A stretch of DNA of 10,116 nucleotides from JALOPX01 sp041309605. GTDB lineage: Bacteria; Krumholzibacteriota; Krumholzibacteriia; Krumholzibacteriales; Krumholzibacteriaceae. Shown piece after piece: positions 1-8,129 of this stretch. A model generated the notes under the pieces. The model worked only from the letters and a program-made list of their open reading frames with translations, did not search any database and was not told the DNA's origin. Location: NCBI GenBank assembly GCA_041309605.1, contig JBFYZH010000044.1:1-10116 (forward strand), written 5' to 3'. Position 1 is the first letter of the stretch. Every line of letters starts with the position of its first letter. Made by a program: the position numbers and the translations under genes.

Positions 1-1184
1 TCATTCCACTGGAATACCGTGTTATCCGAAACATCTATATCGGAAGCTTCGAATATACCGATGGTCGAACTGACCATGAGCGCTCTTCTGGAGTCGATCT
101 GCGGCACACCGGCGTCGATATCGATCAGGCAGGGCTCGAAAACCCCGGTCGTATCCACGAAATAGATGAGAAGATCCTCGGCCGGAGTGAATATCGGCCT
201 GATGTTCCTGTAATACCTGTCGACCCTTACCCAGTCGGTTCCATGCTGTTCCATCCACCAGTCGTGGCTTTCAGTCAGATATATCGTATCGTTGGAGACC
301 TTGTCCCAGTGACCTATATCGCTCAGATCATCCGTTCCGTCGGGTTCGATTCCCGCCAACTCGGCCTGCCATACGACCCGCGTGCCGGCAGGGTCGATAT
401 ATGGATGGGTATGCTGGTTCTTCCTCATCACGCCGCGGCTGTCGTTCGTGATGTTCTTGCGCGTCCCCCCTAAGGCAAGCAGCGGAAAGTACCATGTATC
501 CTGTCTCTGCTGCTCCAGGCCGGCGTAATATCCCATGATGAAGGAACCGGTGATCGCCGTCCCCTCGTCGGGGAGAAACAGATCGTAGCCGCCGGCGGTC
601 GGGGGGTTGCCGGAAACCCCTGAATTGGAAATCAGGTTAGACGCGCCCGGGCCGGTGTACTGGTAACAATGAAATCCGATGAAATTCAAGTTTCTTGGAG
701 ACAGATTGTTGTAGCCGCCGAAGAAATACAGGTTGTTGAATATGATTTTCGGAGCGCAGCTGAACCTCACGCCGGTATTGATCTCCTGGAAATTTTTTAC
801 GAGCACCCAGGTGGATGAGGTGTCGGCAAGGCCGCCGAGCGTACCGATGACCTGGACATTGTACAGCCCGGGGGTTTCGGGAGTGAGCCACTTCACGGAT
901 ATGCCTTTGTTAAAGGTCGTCGTGTCGGGAAAGGAACCGCCGGTGGCCGTCCACGTGTAAGTCGGCCACACGCCGGGGCTGTAACCGTCGACCACCACGG
1001 TCAACTGGGCCAGTTCGTCGGGCGCCGGAGCGAGATCGTGGCAGATGATCCGCAACTGGTCGAGTTCGCTCGGCCGGACCTGTACCGGATCCTCCGACGA
1101 ATCGCCGCAGCCTGTCAATATCATGAGATAAAGTGAAAGCCCCAGAATCAATATCCAGGCCCCTGATCTCTTCCGCCGGTTCAC
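1..1184 (-). CDS. Secreted lipoprotein with PKD-like and TolB-like repeats (3' end beyond window)
   Basis: I translated this frame by hand from a GTG start: it is open for 394 codons to the window edge. The start is fixed by GGAGG six bases upstream (1191-1195) and by the signal peptide that follows: basic NRRKR, a hydrophobic stretch (about residues 10-24) and the lipobox L-T-G-C with Cys26 as the lipidated residue. Glycine at +2 would not retain it in the inner membrane under the E. coli Lol rule, so an outer-membrane anchor is likely. Residues about 58-132 resemble a PKD/Ig-like beta-sandwich (YTWTATGGSF, then W-L-T-P-E-T-P-G-L-Y-N-V). Two PD40/TolB-type strands follow, near residues 255-280 (HPYIDPAGTRVVW) and 328-350 (RPIFTPAEDLLIYF), suggesting an incomplete beta-propeller. 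No catalytic motif is seen. It follows groEL but has its own candidate promoter. Its function is unknown; surface binding or a periplasmic scaffold are guesses. Confidence 0.82.
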   Translation of the reverse strand, partial: MNRRKRSGAWILILGLSLYLMILTGCGDSSEDPVQVRPSELDQLRIICHDLAPAPDELAQLTVVVDGYSPGVWPTYTWTATGGSFPDTTTFNKGISVKWLTPETPGLYNVQVIGTLGGLADTSSTWVLVKNFQEINTGVRFSCAPKIIFNNLYFFGGYNNLSPRNLNFIGFHCYQYTGPGASNLISNSGVSGNPPTAGGYDLFLPDEGTAITGSFIMGYYAGLEQQRQDTWYFPLLALGGTRKNITNDSRGVMRKNQHTHPYIDPAGTRVVWQAELAGIEPDGTDDLSDIGHWDKVSNDTIYLTESHDWWMEQHGTDWVRVDRYYRNIRPIFTPAEDLLIYFVDTTGVFEPCLIDIDAGVPQIDSRRALMVSSTIGIFEASDIDVSDNTVFQWN

Positions 1185-1247
1185 TTGATACCTCCAGGTT
1201 CGTGTAGAAAACCATATCCCGCGGCACTGAAGTACCAGCGCCGCCAC

Positions 1248-1264
1248 CCGGCGGCTGACGCCGG
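1248..1264. repeat. GC-rich inverted repeat in the leader of the lipoprotein gene
   Basis: CCGGCG and CGCCGG (six perfect base pairs) flank a five-base loop. The repeat lies about 64 bases upstream of the lipoprotein GTG, inside the predicted untranslated leader. No T-run follows on the minus strand, so it is not an obvious terminator. It may simply be an mRNA hairpin. Confidence 0.4.
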
Positions 1265-1291
1265 AATCGAATCAATCCATACCTCAGGGTA

Positions 1292-1320
1292 AAAATAGGA
1301 ATCTTATACAAGGAATTCAA
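1292..1320 (-). promoter_or_regulatory. Candidate sigma-70-type promoter of the lipoprotein gene
   Basis: On the minus strand, TTGAAT (1315-1320) and TATTTT (1292-1297) are separated by exactly 17 bases, giving moderate matches to -35 and -10 boxes. Transcription would start near 1285 and leave a leader of about 100 nt. A competing -10, TATAAG (1303-1308), is closer to consensus but has only a poor -35 partner. The surroundings are AT-rich compared with the rest of the window. Because the consensus is borrowed from other bacteria, this is a prediction only. Confidence 0.42.
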
Positions 1321-1387
1321 GTCATTTCTACATCGACGGACGATCCTTTCCACGCCAGCGCCGGCAGGGATGCCCCGTTCATAGTCA

Positions 1388-1420
1388 AAGGGCGCCCCGC
1401 CCTGCAGGCGGAACGCCCTT
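1388..1420 (-). terminator. Terminator-like hairpin after groEL
   Basis: AAGGGCG (1388-1394) and CGCCCTT (1414-1420) form a seven-pair outer stem. Inside it, CCGCC (1397-1401) and GGCGG (1407-1411) form a second stem with a five-base loop; the two stems are separated by a two-by-two internal loop. The hairpin begins about 27 bases after the groEL stop. The following minus-strand sequence is only TTTGACTATG, so the U-tract is weak and some read-through into the lipoprotein gene is possible. Confidence 0.55.
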
Positions 1421-1446
1421 GAAGGGAAACTATCGGGGAGAGGAGA

Positions 1447-3081
<1,635 letters not shown>

Positions 3082-3105
3082 CTGATTTCACTCCTTTCTG
3101 CAGGC

Positions 3106-3393
3106 TTACAATACCGCAAGAATGTCGCTTTCCCTCAGTATTAGATATTCCTTGTCGTCGATGGTGATCTCGGTGCCCGAATATTTGCCGTAGAGCACCT
3201 TGTCACCCTTCTTCACCTCGGGAACAATCCGCTCCCCCGTGGTCTCGTTCACGCGGCCCTTACCCACGGCGATGATCTCGCCCTCCTGGGGCTTTTCCTT
3301 GGCCGTATCCGGAATTATGATCCCGCCCTTCTTTACTTCGGTGAGGTCCATCGGTTTCACGAGGACCCTGTCAGCGAGAGGCGTAATCTTCAT
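3106..3393 (-). CDS. groES: 10-kDa co-chaperonin GroES
   Basis: Encodes the seven-subunit lid that caps GroEL and closes the folding chamber. Its 95 residues are the usual length. The N-terminus MKITPLADRVLVKP is diagnostic. It is followed by the mobile loop that contacts GroEL (about residues 18-33, with the GGIIIPD hydrophobic tripeptide region) and the GRVNETTGERIVPEVKKGDKVLY core. The C-terminal strand is EYLILRESDILAVL. The ATG is preceded by AAAGGGGG (3399-3406) with five bases of spacing. It is the first gene of the groESL unit, downstream of a promoter and CIRCE operator, with a leader of roughly 88 nt. Confidence 0.99.
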   Translation of the reverse strand: MKITPLADRVLVKPMDLTEVKKGGIIIPDTAKEKPQEGEIIAVGKGRVNETTGERIVPEVKKGDKVLYGKYSGTEITIDDKEYLILRESDILAVL

Positions 3394-3446
3394 GTCAACC
3401 CCCTTTTCTGATGGTCGTAAACCATTACTTTAAATATTACAAAGAG

Positions 3447-3473
3447 TTAGCACTCTCAATATGTGAGTGCCAC
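3447..3473 (-). promoter_or_regulatory. CIRCE operator (HrcA binding site) of groESL
   Basis: TTAGCACTC (3447-3455), a nine-base spacer and GAGTGCCAC (3465-3473) match the CIRCE consensus TTAGCACTC-N9-GAGTGCTAA in all nine positions of one arm and seven of nine in the other. CIRCE is the established target of the heat-shock repressor HrcA. Here it begins a few bases after the predicted transcription start and would also form a hairpin in the leader RNA. This predicts heat-inducible repression of groESL. hrcA itself is not in the window. Confidence 0.95.
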
Positions 3474-3487
3474 GATTCAATGAAGAC

Positions 3488-3516
3488 AATATATCGACGA
3501 TCGTTGAAAATTTCAA
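3488..3516 (-). promoter_or_regulatory. sigma-70-type promoter of groESL
   Basis: On the minus strand, TTGAAA (3511-3516) and TATATT (3488-3493) are each one base from the -35 and -10 consensus and are separated by exactly 17 bases. The predicted start is near 3481, just before the CIRCE element. Upstream, 3517-3550 is very AT-rich, including an unbroken A-tract on this strand, and could act as an UP-like element. This is the best promoter match in the window, and its position relative to CIRCE is the classical one. Confidence 0.8.
3504..3516. repeat. 13-bp palindrome covering the groESL -35 box
   Basis: TTGAAA-A-TTTCAA is a perfect six-base inverted repeat around a single base, and its right arm is the -35 box of the groESL promoter. 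A second short palindrome, ACGATCGT (3497-3504), adjoins it in the promoter spacer. The palindrome could be a second operator, or it could arise by chance in AT-rich promoter DNA. No known regulator motif is recognised. Confidence 0.45.
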
Positions 3517-3555
3517 GTATAAAAATTATCTTCCATATTTTTTTATATCACGGCG

Positions 3556-3621
3556 GCGAGGGAGGAATACCCTCCCCCGCAGGGAAGACTGCGGGCCACG
3601 GAGATCTTGCGGCGGGCCGCA
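3556..3621 (-). repeat. Run of GC-rich inverted repeats between coaX and the groESL promoter
   Basis: Three short hairpins follow each other in the coaX-groES interval: TGCGG/CCGCA (3608-3612 and 3617-3621), CCCGCAG/CTGCGGG (3576-3582 and 3589-3595, seven perfect pairs, six-base loop) and GGGAGG/CCTCCC (3560-3565 and 3571-3576), extendable by GCG/CGC past one mismatch to 3556-3580. The last two share bases, so their full forms exclude each other. No U-tract follows on the minus strand; an A-tract comes after about 13 bases. They may be weak or Rho-assisted termination structures protecting groESL from upstream transcription. Confidence 0.5.
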
Positions 3622-3631
3622 TCGCGGGCAC

Positions 3632-3663
3632 GGCAGGTCGATCAACCTCCCTGCCTGTTGATC
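3632..3663 (-). repeat. Overlapping inverted repeats spanning the coaX stop codon
   Basis: GATCAAC (3640-3646) and GTTGATC (3657-3663) are a perfect seven-base inverted repeat with a ten-base loop, covering the last codons and the TGA of coaX. A second pairing, GGCAGG (3632-3637) with CCTGCC (3650-3655), interlocks with it, so the two are alternative folds or a pseudoknot-like arrangement. They precede the repeat cluster in the intergenic interval. Function is unknown; mRNA 3'-end protection is one possibility. Confidence 0.4.
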
Positions 3664-4427
3664 CCATATAAAAACTGGAGCCCTTCAAGCACAAGATCCG
3701 GAGCCTCCCTGAAATCCCCTTTCAGGTATCGTGAGAGCGCCGGCGCCGATCCGCCCGTCAGGATAACGGGCAGGTCCGCGGCTGATCCCTCCCTCGAACG
3801 CAGGACCAGCTCGTTTACGGCTCCGATAAGTCCCCAGAAAACCCCGGCTTCCACAGCCTTGCCGGTCGAGCGACAGGGCGGAAGACCGGCATCGCCCGAT
3901 ATCTCGACATGGGGCAGCGCCGCAGTCCCCCGGCCGAGTGCCCACGAAAGAAGACCGGTCCCCGGAAAGATCGATCCGCCTTCAAACCCTTCCGCGGTCA
4001 GCACGTCCACGGTGACCGCCGTACCGGCGTCTATGATCAGCGCCTCGTGGATCCCGGAAGCGACCGCTCCGCAGGCAGCCGAGATCCTGTCGGCTCCGAG
4101 CCTCTCGGGCTGATCGACCAGAAGGGAAAAAGGCAGTTTCGCCCCGGAACCGGCGATCAGGACATCCGGTATCCCGCATCCGGCTAGATATTCACCGATA
4201 TTCGCCGTCCAGCGGGGAACCACGCTCGAGACGGCGGCAGCCGAGGGGCAACCCGCGTCCATGATCTGCCTGAGGATTTCGCCGGGAAGGGTCTCGTCGA
4301 CCTCGCATTCCGACATGAAACCGCCGGGAGTCGCCTCGATCCTCCATTTTTTCACGATCTTGCCCGATACCGACAGGGCCGTTTTGAGGCTGTGGTTGCC
4401 CCTGTCCAGCAGGAGTATGCCGTTCAT
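3642..4427 (-). CDS. coaX: Type III pantothenate kinase CoaX
   Basis: Phosphorylates pantothenate to 4'-phosphopantothenate, the first step of coenzyme A synthesis. It belongs to the ASKHA fold, and family members are known for being insensitive to CoA feedback. The 261 residues fit the family. Visible motifs are the N-terminal phosphate loop DRGNHSLK (8-15), SSVVP (67-71), GADR (111-114, carrying the family's catalytic Asp), DAGTAVTVD (133-141), GGSIFPG (150-156), LPHVE and LTGGSAP. The phosphate loop has His12 where DxGNT or DxGNS is usual; the rest is canonical. The ATG overlaps the birA stop in ATGA, and GGGAGGA (4431-4437) inside the birA end supports the start. A neighbouring birA is common for coaX. 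It is the last gene of the upstream cluster. Confidence 0.95.
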   Translation of the reverse strand: MNGILLLDRGNHSLKTALSVSGKIVKKWRIEATPGGFMSECEVDETLPGEILRQIMDAGCPSAAAVSSVVPRWTANIGEYLAGCGIPDVLIAGSGAKLPFSLLVDQPERLGADRISAACGAVASGIHEALIIDAGTAVTVDVLTAEGFEGGSIFPGTGLLSWALGRGTAALPHVEISGDAGLPPCRSTGKAVEAGVFWGLIGAVNELVLRSREGSAADLPVILTGGSAPALSRYLKGDFREAPDLVLEGLQFLYGINRQGG

Positions 4428-5236
4428 GCTTCCTCCCTTCGAAGAGTAAGATCCCCCGCGTGGAAAATCCTGGAACCGTCCTTTGTCGCAAGCCTGAGAT
4501 ATCCCTCCGAAGTCACGCCTTCAACGATACCGGACACCGTCGCGCTTCCGCATTCGATCACCGCTCTTTCCCCCTTCCACAGCAGGCGGCTCTCCAGTTC
4601 GAATCTGAAAACGCTCGTGCCCTCGCGCTCCCATCTCTCGTAGAGCTCCTCGAATCTCCGGATGACTGCGGCGAGCACGGCCCCCCGGTCGTGTACTTTC
4701 CCGTCCGCCATCTTCAGCGAGATCGCGGCGTCCGCGATCCCATGTGGGAACTCTTCGTAACAGTCGTTGACATTCAACCCCAGGCCGAGTATTACGTTCT
4801 CTCCCCTTACCTCGGCCAGGATGCCGGCCGCCTTCCGGCCGCGGATATATATATCGTTTGGCCACTTGATACGGGCTTCGATCCCGGGACACTCTTCCTC
4901 GATCGCCCCGGCCGCGCTTACGGCAAGAAGTGCGGTCAAATTCCCGGGAGCCTGCCCCGGTTTTACGATTATCGAGAAGGCAAGCCCTCCCCGCGTTCCG
5001 GTAAACCAGGATCTTCCCTTCCTCCCCCTTCCCCCCGACTGTTCGGCGGCGATTATCACCGAGCCTTCGCCCAGTCCCGCCGCGGCCGCCCCTGCTGCCT
5101 CCGTATTCGTGGAACCGGCCGAGTCGAACAGGATGATCGTCCTGCCGAACCTCTCAGTATCCAGCAGCTGAAGTATCCTCGCCGGATGAAGATCCTCCGG
5201 CAACCCGCCTTTATCGCCTGCCGTGTTTCTCATCAT
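4424..5236 (-). CDS. birA: Biotin--[acetyl-CoA-carboxylase] ligase, monofunctional type
   Basis: Activates biotin with ATP to biotinyl-5'-AMP and transfers it to the lysine of biotin-dependent carboxylase carrier domains. Visible motifs are STN (42-44), the biotinyl-AMP loop QSGGRGRKGRSW (66-77), KWPNDI (about 122-127), KAAGILAE with the key lysine, and GLGLNVN. Residues about 220-270 match the small C-terminal SH3-like domain. The 270-residue protein begins almost directly with the catalytic domain; the winged-helix DNA-binding domain of E. coli BirA (321 residues) is missing, so it should not act as the bio operon repressor. The first ATG overlaps the nadC stop by four bases, and a second ATG follows at once; a GGGAG lies about 12 bases upstream. 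Translation is probably coupled to nadC. Confidence 0.96.
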   Translation of the reverse strand: MMRNTAGDKGGLPEDLHPARILQLLDTERFGRTIILFDSAGSTNTEAAGAAAAGLGEGSVIIAAEQSGGRGRKGRSWFTGTRGGLAFSIIVKPGQAPGNLTALLAVSAAGAIEEECPGIEARIKWPNDIYIRGRKAAGILAEVRGENVILGLGLNVNDCYEEFPHGIADAAISLKMADGKVHDRGAVLAAVIRRFEELYERWEREGTSVFRFELESRLLWKGERAVIECGSATVSGIVEGVTSEGYLRLATKDGSRIFHAGDLTLRREEA

Positions 5237-6084
5237 CCGTCGATCACTCTCCCGACGAGCAGGCTCAGATCGAGCGATCTCGCCGACGAAGTGATGGAGC
5301 CGGCCGAAATGAAGTCGACGCCGGGTATCGCGTACTCGGCCACATTGTCTATATTTATCCCGCCCGAGACCTCGATCTCAGGAACGGTTCCGCTCCATCG
5401 GCCGATCTCCAGCAGGGCTTCCCCGACCATCCCGGGCGAAAAGTTATCGAGCATTATCCTGCCCGGGGGCGTACTTTCAAGAAGCCGTATCTCTTCAAGA
5501 CTTGTGACTTCCACCTCGGACAAGGCCAGCCTGCGCCCGAGAAGAGCCGCCACCTTGTGGAATCCGCCCGCCGCGGCGACATGATTCTCCTTGACCAGGA
5601 TATACGAAGCGAGATCGCTTCTGTGGTTCTTCCCGCCGCCGTCCCTTACGGCCTTTTTTTCCAGCGAGCGCAACCCGGGAGTCGTCTTCCGGGTGTCGAG
5701 TATCGTCACCCCGCTGTTCCTGATCCTGTTTACGAGGGCATCCGTGGCGGTAGCCACGCCCGACAGGTGTCCCAGAAAATTCAGGGCGGTCCTTTCGCCC
5801 GACAATAACGCCGCGAGGGATCCCTTCACCGACGCGACCGTGTCGCCCGCGCACACCCTCCCGCCATCGGGGACAAGCTCCCTGTAGTCTATGCCGCCGG
5901 CGAGCCTGAATGCCGCCGCCGCGCAATCCTGGCCGGATATCACCCCCCGTTCCCTCGATACTATCGAAGCCTCCCCTTCCAGGTTCCGTCCGACAAGAAG
6001 CGCGGTAGTAACGTCCTCCGCTGCGCGGTCCTCGGAGAGCGCCGCGGCCACGATTTCCTCAATGCCGGCTACCGGGTCAGTCAC
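5233..6084 (-). CDS. nadC: Nicotinate-nucleotide pyrophosphorylase (quinolinate phosphoribosyltransferase)
   Basis: Converts quinolinate and PRPP to nicotinate mononucleotide, CO2 and pyrophosphate, joining the de novo route to the rest of NAD synthesis. The 283 residues are typical. The N-terminal domain has the EDVTT and ERGVISG signatures. The barrel carries ERTALNFLGHLSG (97-109), DTRKTTPGLR (130-139), GGGKNHR (149-155), KENH (165-168), EVEV (190-193), LDN (212-214), EVSGG (238-242) and SAGSIT (260-265), covering the known quinolinate and PRPP contacts. The start is GTG, placed seven bases after GGGAGGA (6091-6097) and overlapping the uvrB end by eight bases. Its stop overlaps birA. nadA and nadB are not in the window, so quinolinate must be made by genes elsewhere. 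Confidence 0.98.
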   Translation of the reverse strand: MTDPVAGIEEIVAAALSEDRAAEDVTTALLVGRNLEGEASIVSRERGVISGQDCAAAAFRLAGGIDYRELVPDGGRVCAGDTVASVKGSLAALLSGERTALNFLGHLSGVATATDALVNRIRNSGVTILDTRKTTPGLRSLEKKAVRDGGGKNHRSDLASYILVKENHVAAAGGFHKVAALLGRRLALSEVEVTSLEEIRLLESTPPGRIMLDNFSPGMVGEALLEIGRWSGTVPEIEVSGGINIDNVAEYAIPGVDFISAGSITSSARSLDLSLLVGRVIDG

Positions 6085-8089
6085 GCCTTTTCCTCCCGCG
6101 TACGTTCATTCTGATCTCCTCTATCCTGTCCCTTATACTCGCCGCATTCTCGAACCGCAGAGCGTCCGCTTCCTTCTTCATTTCCTCCTCGAGCCTTTCG
6201 ATCAGCCGGGGATCGTCACGGCCGTCGGGCACCAACACTCCGGTCGCGCCCCGTTCGGGCGCCGCGCTCCTCGCGTCGGCGACCGATGTCGAAATACGCA
6301 CGTCATCGATCGACTTGACGATCGATCTTGGTGTTATGCCGTGCTCCCTGTTGTACTCGATCTGTTTTTCCCTTCGCCTGCCGGTCTCTTCCAGAGCTCT
6401 CCGCATCGAATCGGTCATCTTGTCGGCGTAGAAAATCACCTTGCCTTCGATGTTCCTCGCCGCCCTTCCGGCCGTCTGTATCAGTGATGTGCGCGAACGC
6501 AGAAATCCCTCCTTGTCCGCGTCCAGCACCGCCACGAGCGTCACCTCCGGAAGATCGAGCCCCTCCCGGAGCAGGTTGATCCCCACGAGAACATCGAACT
6601 CGCCGTACCGCAAGTCCCTCAGTATCTCCACCCTGTCCAGCGCGTCTATATCGCTGTGAAGATACCTGACCTTCACCCCGAGCCTGGAAAGATAGTCGGT
6701 AAGATCCTCCGCCATTCTCTTTGTCAGCGTCGTAACCAGCACCCTCTGCTTCTTCGCGGCACGTTCCCTTATCTCGGCCAGAAGGTCGTCCACCTGTCCC
6801 GACACGGGCCTTACGATAATCTCGGGATCGACGAGGCCGGTGGGCCGGACCAGCTGTTCCACCACTTCATGGCCGCACCTGTCCAGCTCGTATTGCGAAG
6901 GCGTGGCAGACACGAATATGACCCTCTTTATGACACCCTCGAATTCGTCGAACTTCAGCGGCCTGTTGTCCAGGGCCGACGGGAGCCTGAAACCGTGTTC
7001 CACCAAAGTCTGCTTGCGGTTTCTGTCCCCGTGGTACATCGCCCTTATCTGGGGGATGGTCACGTGGGATTCGTCGATGATCAGGAGAAAGTCCCTTCCG
7101 AAATAATCGATCAGCGTCGCGGGCCGCTCGCCGGGTTTTCTTCCGGTGAAATATCTCGAGTAGTTTTCTATTCCGGTGCAGTACCCCATCTCCTTCATCA
7201 TCTCGATATCGTACTTCGTTCTGGATTCGAGGCGCCTCGCCTCGAACTCCATCCCGCCGGACCGCAGCTCCCCGGCCCTGTCCACGAGGTCCTTCTCGAT
7301 GGCGCATATGGCCTTCTCTATGTTCTCTTCCGAGACGACGAAATGGGAGGATGGGAAAACGGTTATCCGGGGGGCGCGCCTTACTATCCCGCCGGTCAGC
7401 GGATGAACGACAGATATCCTTTCCACCTCGTCGTCGAACATCTCAATCCTCACCGCCTCTTCCATGTAGGCCGGCCTGATCTCTATGGTATCGCCGCGCA
7501 CCCTGAAGGTTCCCCTCGCGAAATCCAAATCGTTCCTCGAGTACCTGATATCGACCAGCTTTCTGAGAAGCGTGTCGCGCGCCACCACTTCACCCTCGCC
7601 GAGAGAAAAGGTCATCTTCCCGAATTCCTCGGGCGAGCCGAGGCCGTATATGCATGAAACGCTGGCGACGACTATGACGTCCCTTCGCGTCATCAGCGCC
7701 CCGGTCGCCTTCAGCCTCAGCCTGTCGATGTCCTCGTTGATCGAAACATCCTTTTCGATGTAGGTCTGCGTGGAAGGTATGAACGCCTCGGGCTGGTAGT
7801 AATCGTAATAACTGATGAAATACTCCACGGCGTTACCGGGGAAGAGGGACCTGAATTCGCCGTACAACTGCGCCGCGAGAGTCTTGTTGTGGGATATCAC
7901 GAGCGCCGGCAGGCCGCACCTTGCGATCACGTTTGCGATCGTAAATGTTTTCCCCGAACCCGTCACTCCGAGCAGGGTCTGGTACTTCCTGCCCGACCTG
8001 ATTCCTTCGACCAGCCGTTCGACGGCCTCGGGCTGATCGCCTGTCGGTTCATAATCCGACTGGATATCGTATATGGACATTACTGTCAC
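6077..8089 (-). CDS. uvrB: Excinuclease ABC subunit B (UvrB)
   Basis: DNA-damage verification helicase of nucleotide excision repair; it receives lesions from UvrA and recruits UvrC. The length of 670 residues is full for the family. Visible are the Walker A loop GVTGSGKT (41-48), the damage-probing beta-hairpin YYDYYQPEAF (94-103), the DESH box, SATPSQYE, TLTKRMAEDL, REGLDLPEV, the motif VI segment QTAGRAARN, and the C-terminal UVR helix pair (EEEMKKEADALRFENAASIRD) that binds UvrC. I take GTG at 8089 because GGGAG (8101-8105) sits 11 bases away; an ATG three codons further in (8080) is also possible, but its spacing is longer. It follows rodZ by about 84 bases and overlaps nadC by eight. 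I could not find a LexA-like box upstream. Confidence 0.99.
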   Translation of the reverse strand: MTVMSIYDIQSDYEPTGDQPEAVERLVEGIRSGRKYQTLLGVTGSGKTFTIANVIARCGLPALVISHNKTLAAQLYGEFRSLFPGNAVEYFISYYDYYQPEAFIPSTQTYIEKDVSINEDIDRLRLKATGALMTRRDVIVVASVSCIYGLGSPEEFGKMTFSLGEGEVVARDTLLRKLVDIRYSRNDLDFARGTFRVRGDTIEIRPAYMEEAVRIEMFDDEVERISVVHPLTGGIVRRAPRITVFPSSHFVVSEENIEKAICAIEKDLVDRAGELRSGGMEFEARRLESRTKYDIEMMKEMGYCTGIENYSRYFTGRKPGERPATLIDYFGRDFLLIIDESHVTIPQIRAMYHGDRNRKQTLVEHGFRLPSALDNRPLKFDEFEGVIKRVIFVSATPSQYELDRCGHEVVEQLVRPTGLVDPEIIVRPVSGQVDDLLAEIRERAAKKQRVLVTTLTKRMAEDLTDYLSRLGVKVRYLHSDIDALDRVEILRDLRYGEFDVLVGINLLREGLDLPEVTLVAVLDADKEGFLRSRTSLIQTAGRAARNIEGKVIFYADKMTDSMRRALEETGRRREKQIEYNREHGITPRSIVKSIDDVRISTSVADARSAAPERGATGVLVPDGRDDPRLIERLEEEMKKEADALRFENAASIRDRIEEIRMNVRGRKRRD

Positions 8090-8100
8090 CGGCCGCGGTT

Positions 8101-8129
8101 CTCCCGCCAGCGCGCGATAAAACGGCGGG
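8101..8129 (-). repeat. Inverted repeat overlapping the uvrB ribosome-binding site
   Basis: CCCGCC (8103-8108) and GGCGGG (8124-8129) are a perfect six-base inverted repeat with a 15-base loop. On the mRNA the downstream arm includes part of the GGGAG that serves the uvrB GTG, so folding could mask the ribosome-binding site. Just upstream, about 8138-8158, another imperfect hairpin (CCCGGGCT pairing with AGCCGGG with one bulged G) follows the rodZ stop. Neither is trailed by a U-run. Regulation is conjectural. Confidence 0.35.

Noticed and set aside
910..1353. Minus-strand ATG reading frame of 147 codons upstream of and overlapping the lipoprotein start
   Set aside because: It runs in another frame through the candidate promoter, leader and lipoprotein signal peptide, is rich in Arg, matches no family, and has no reason to exist beside the well-supported GTG-start lipoprotein frame.
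3394..3641. Riboswitch, T-box or small RNA gene in the interval between coaX and groES
   Set aside because: No conserved riboswitch or T-box core was recognised. The interval is explained by the promoter, CIRCE and simple hairpins; the hairpins are reported as a finding only.
4460..5584. Long plus-strand open frame (374 codons) opposite birA and nadC
   Set aside because: It is antisense to two fully conserved genes, its translation is low-complexity and Pro/Ser/Arg-rich, and long antisense frames are expected from codon bias in GC-rich DNA.
6656..7657. Plus-strand open frame of 333 codons opposite uvrB
   Set aside because: Entirely inside the conserved uvrB gene on the other strand, with no recognisable domain; explained by the third-position GC of uvrB.
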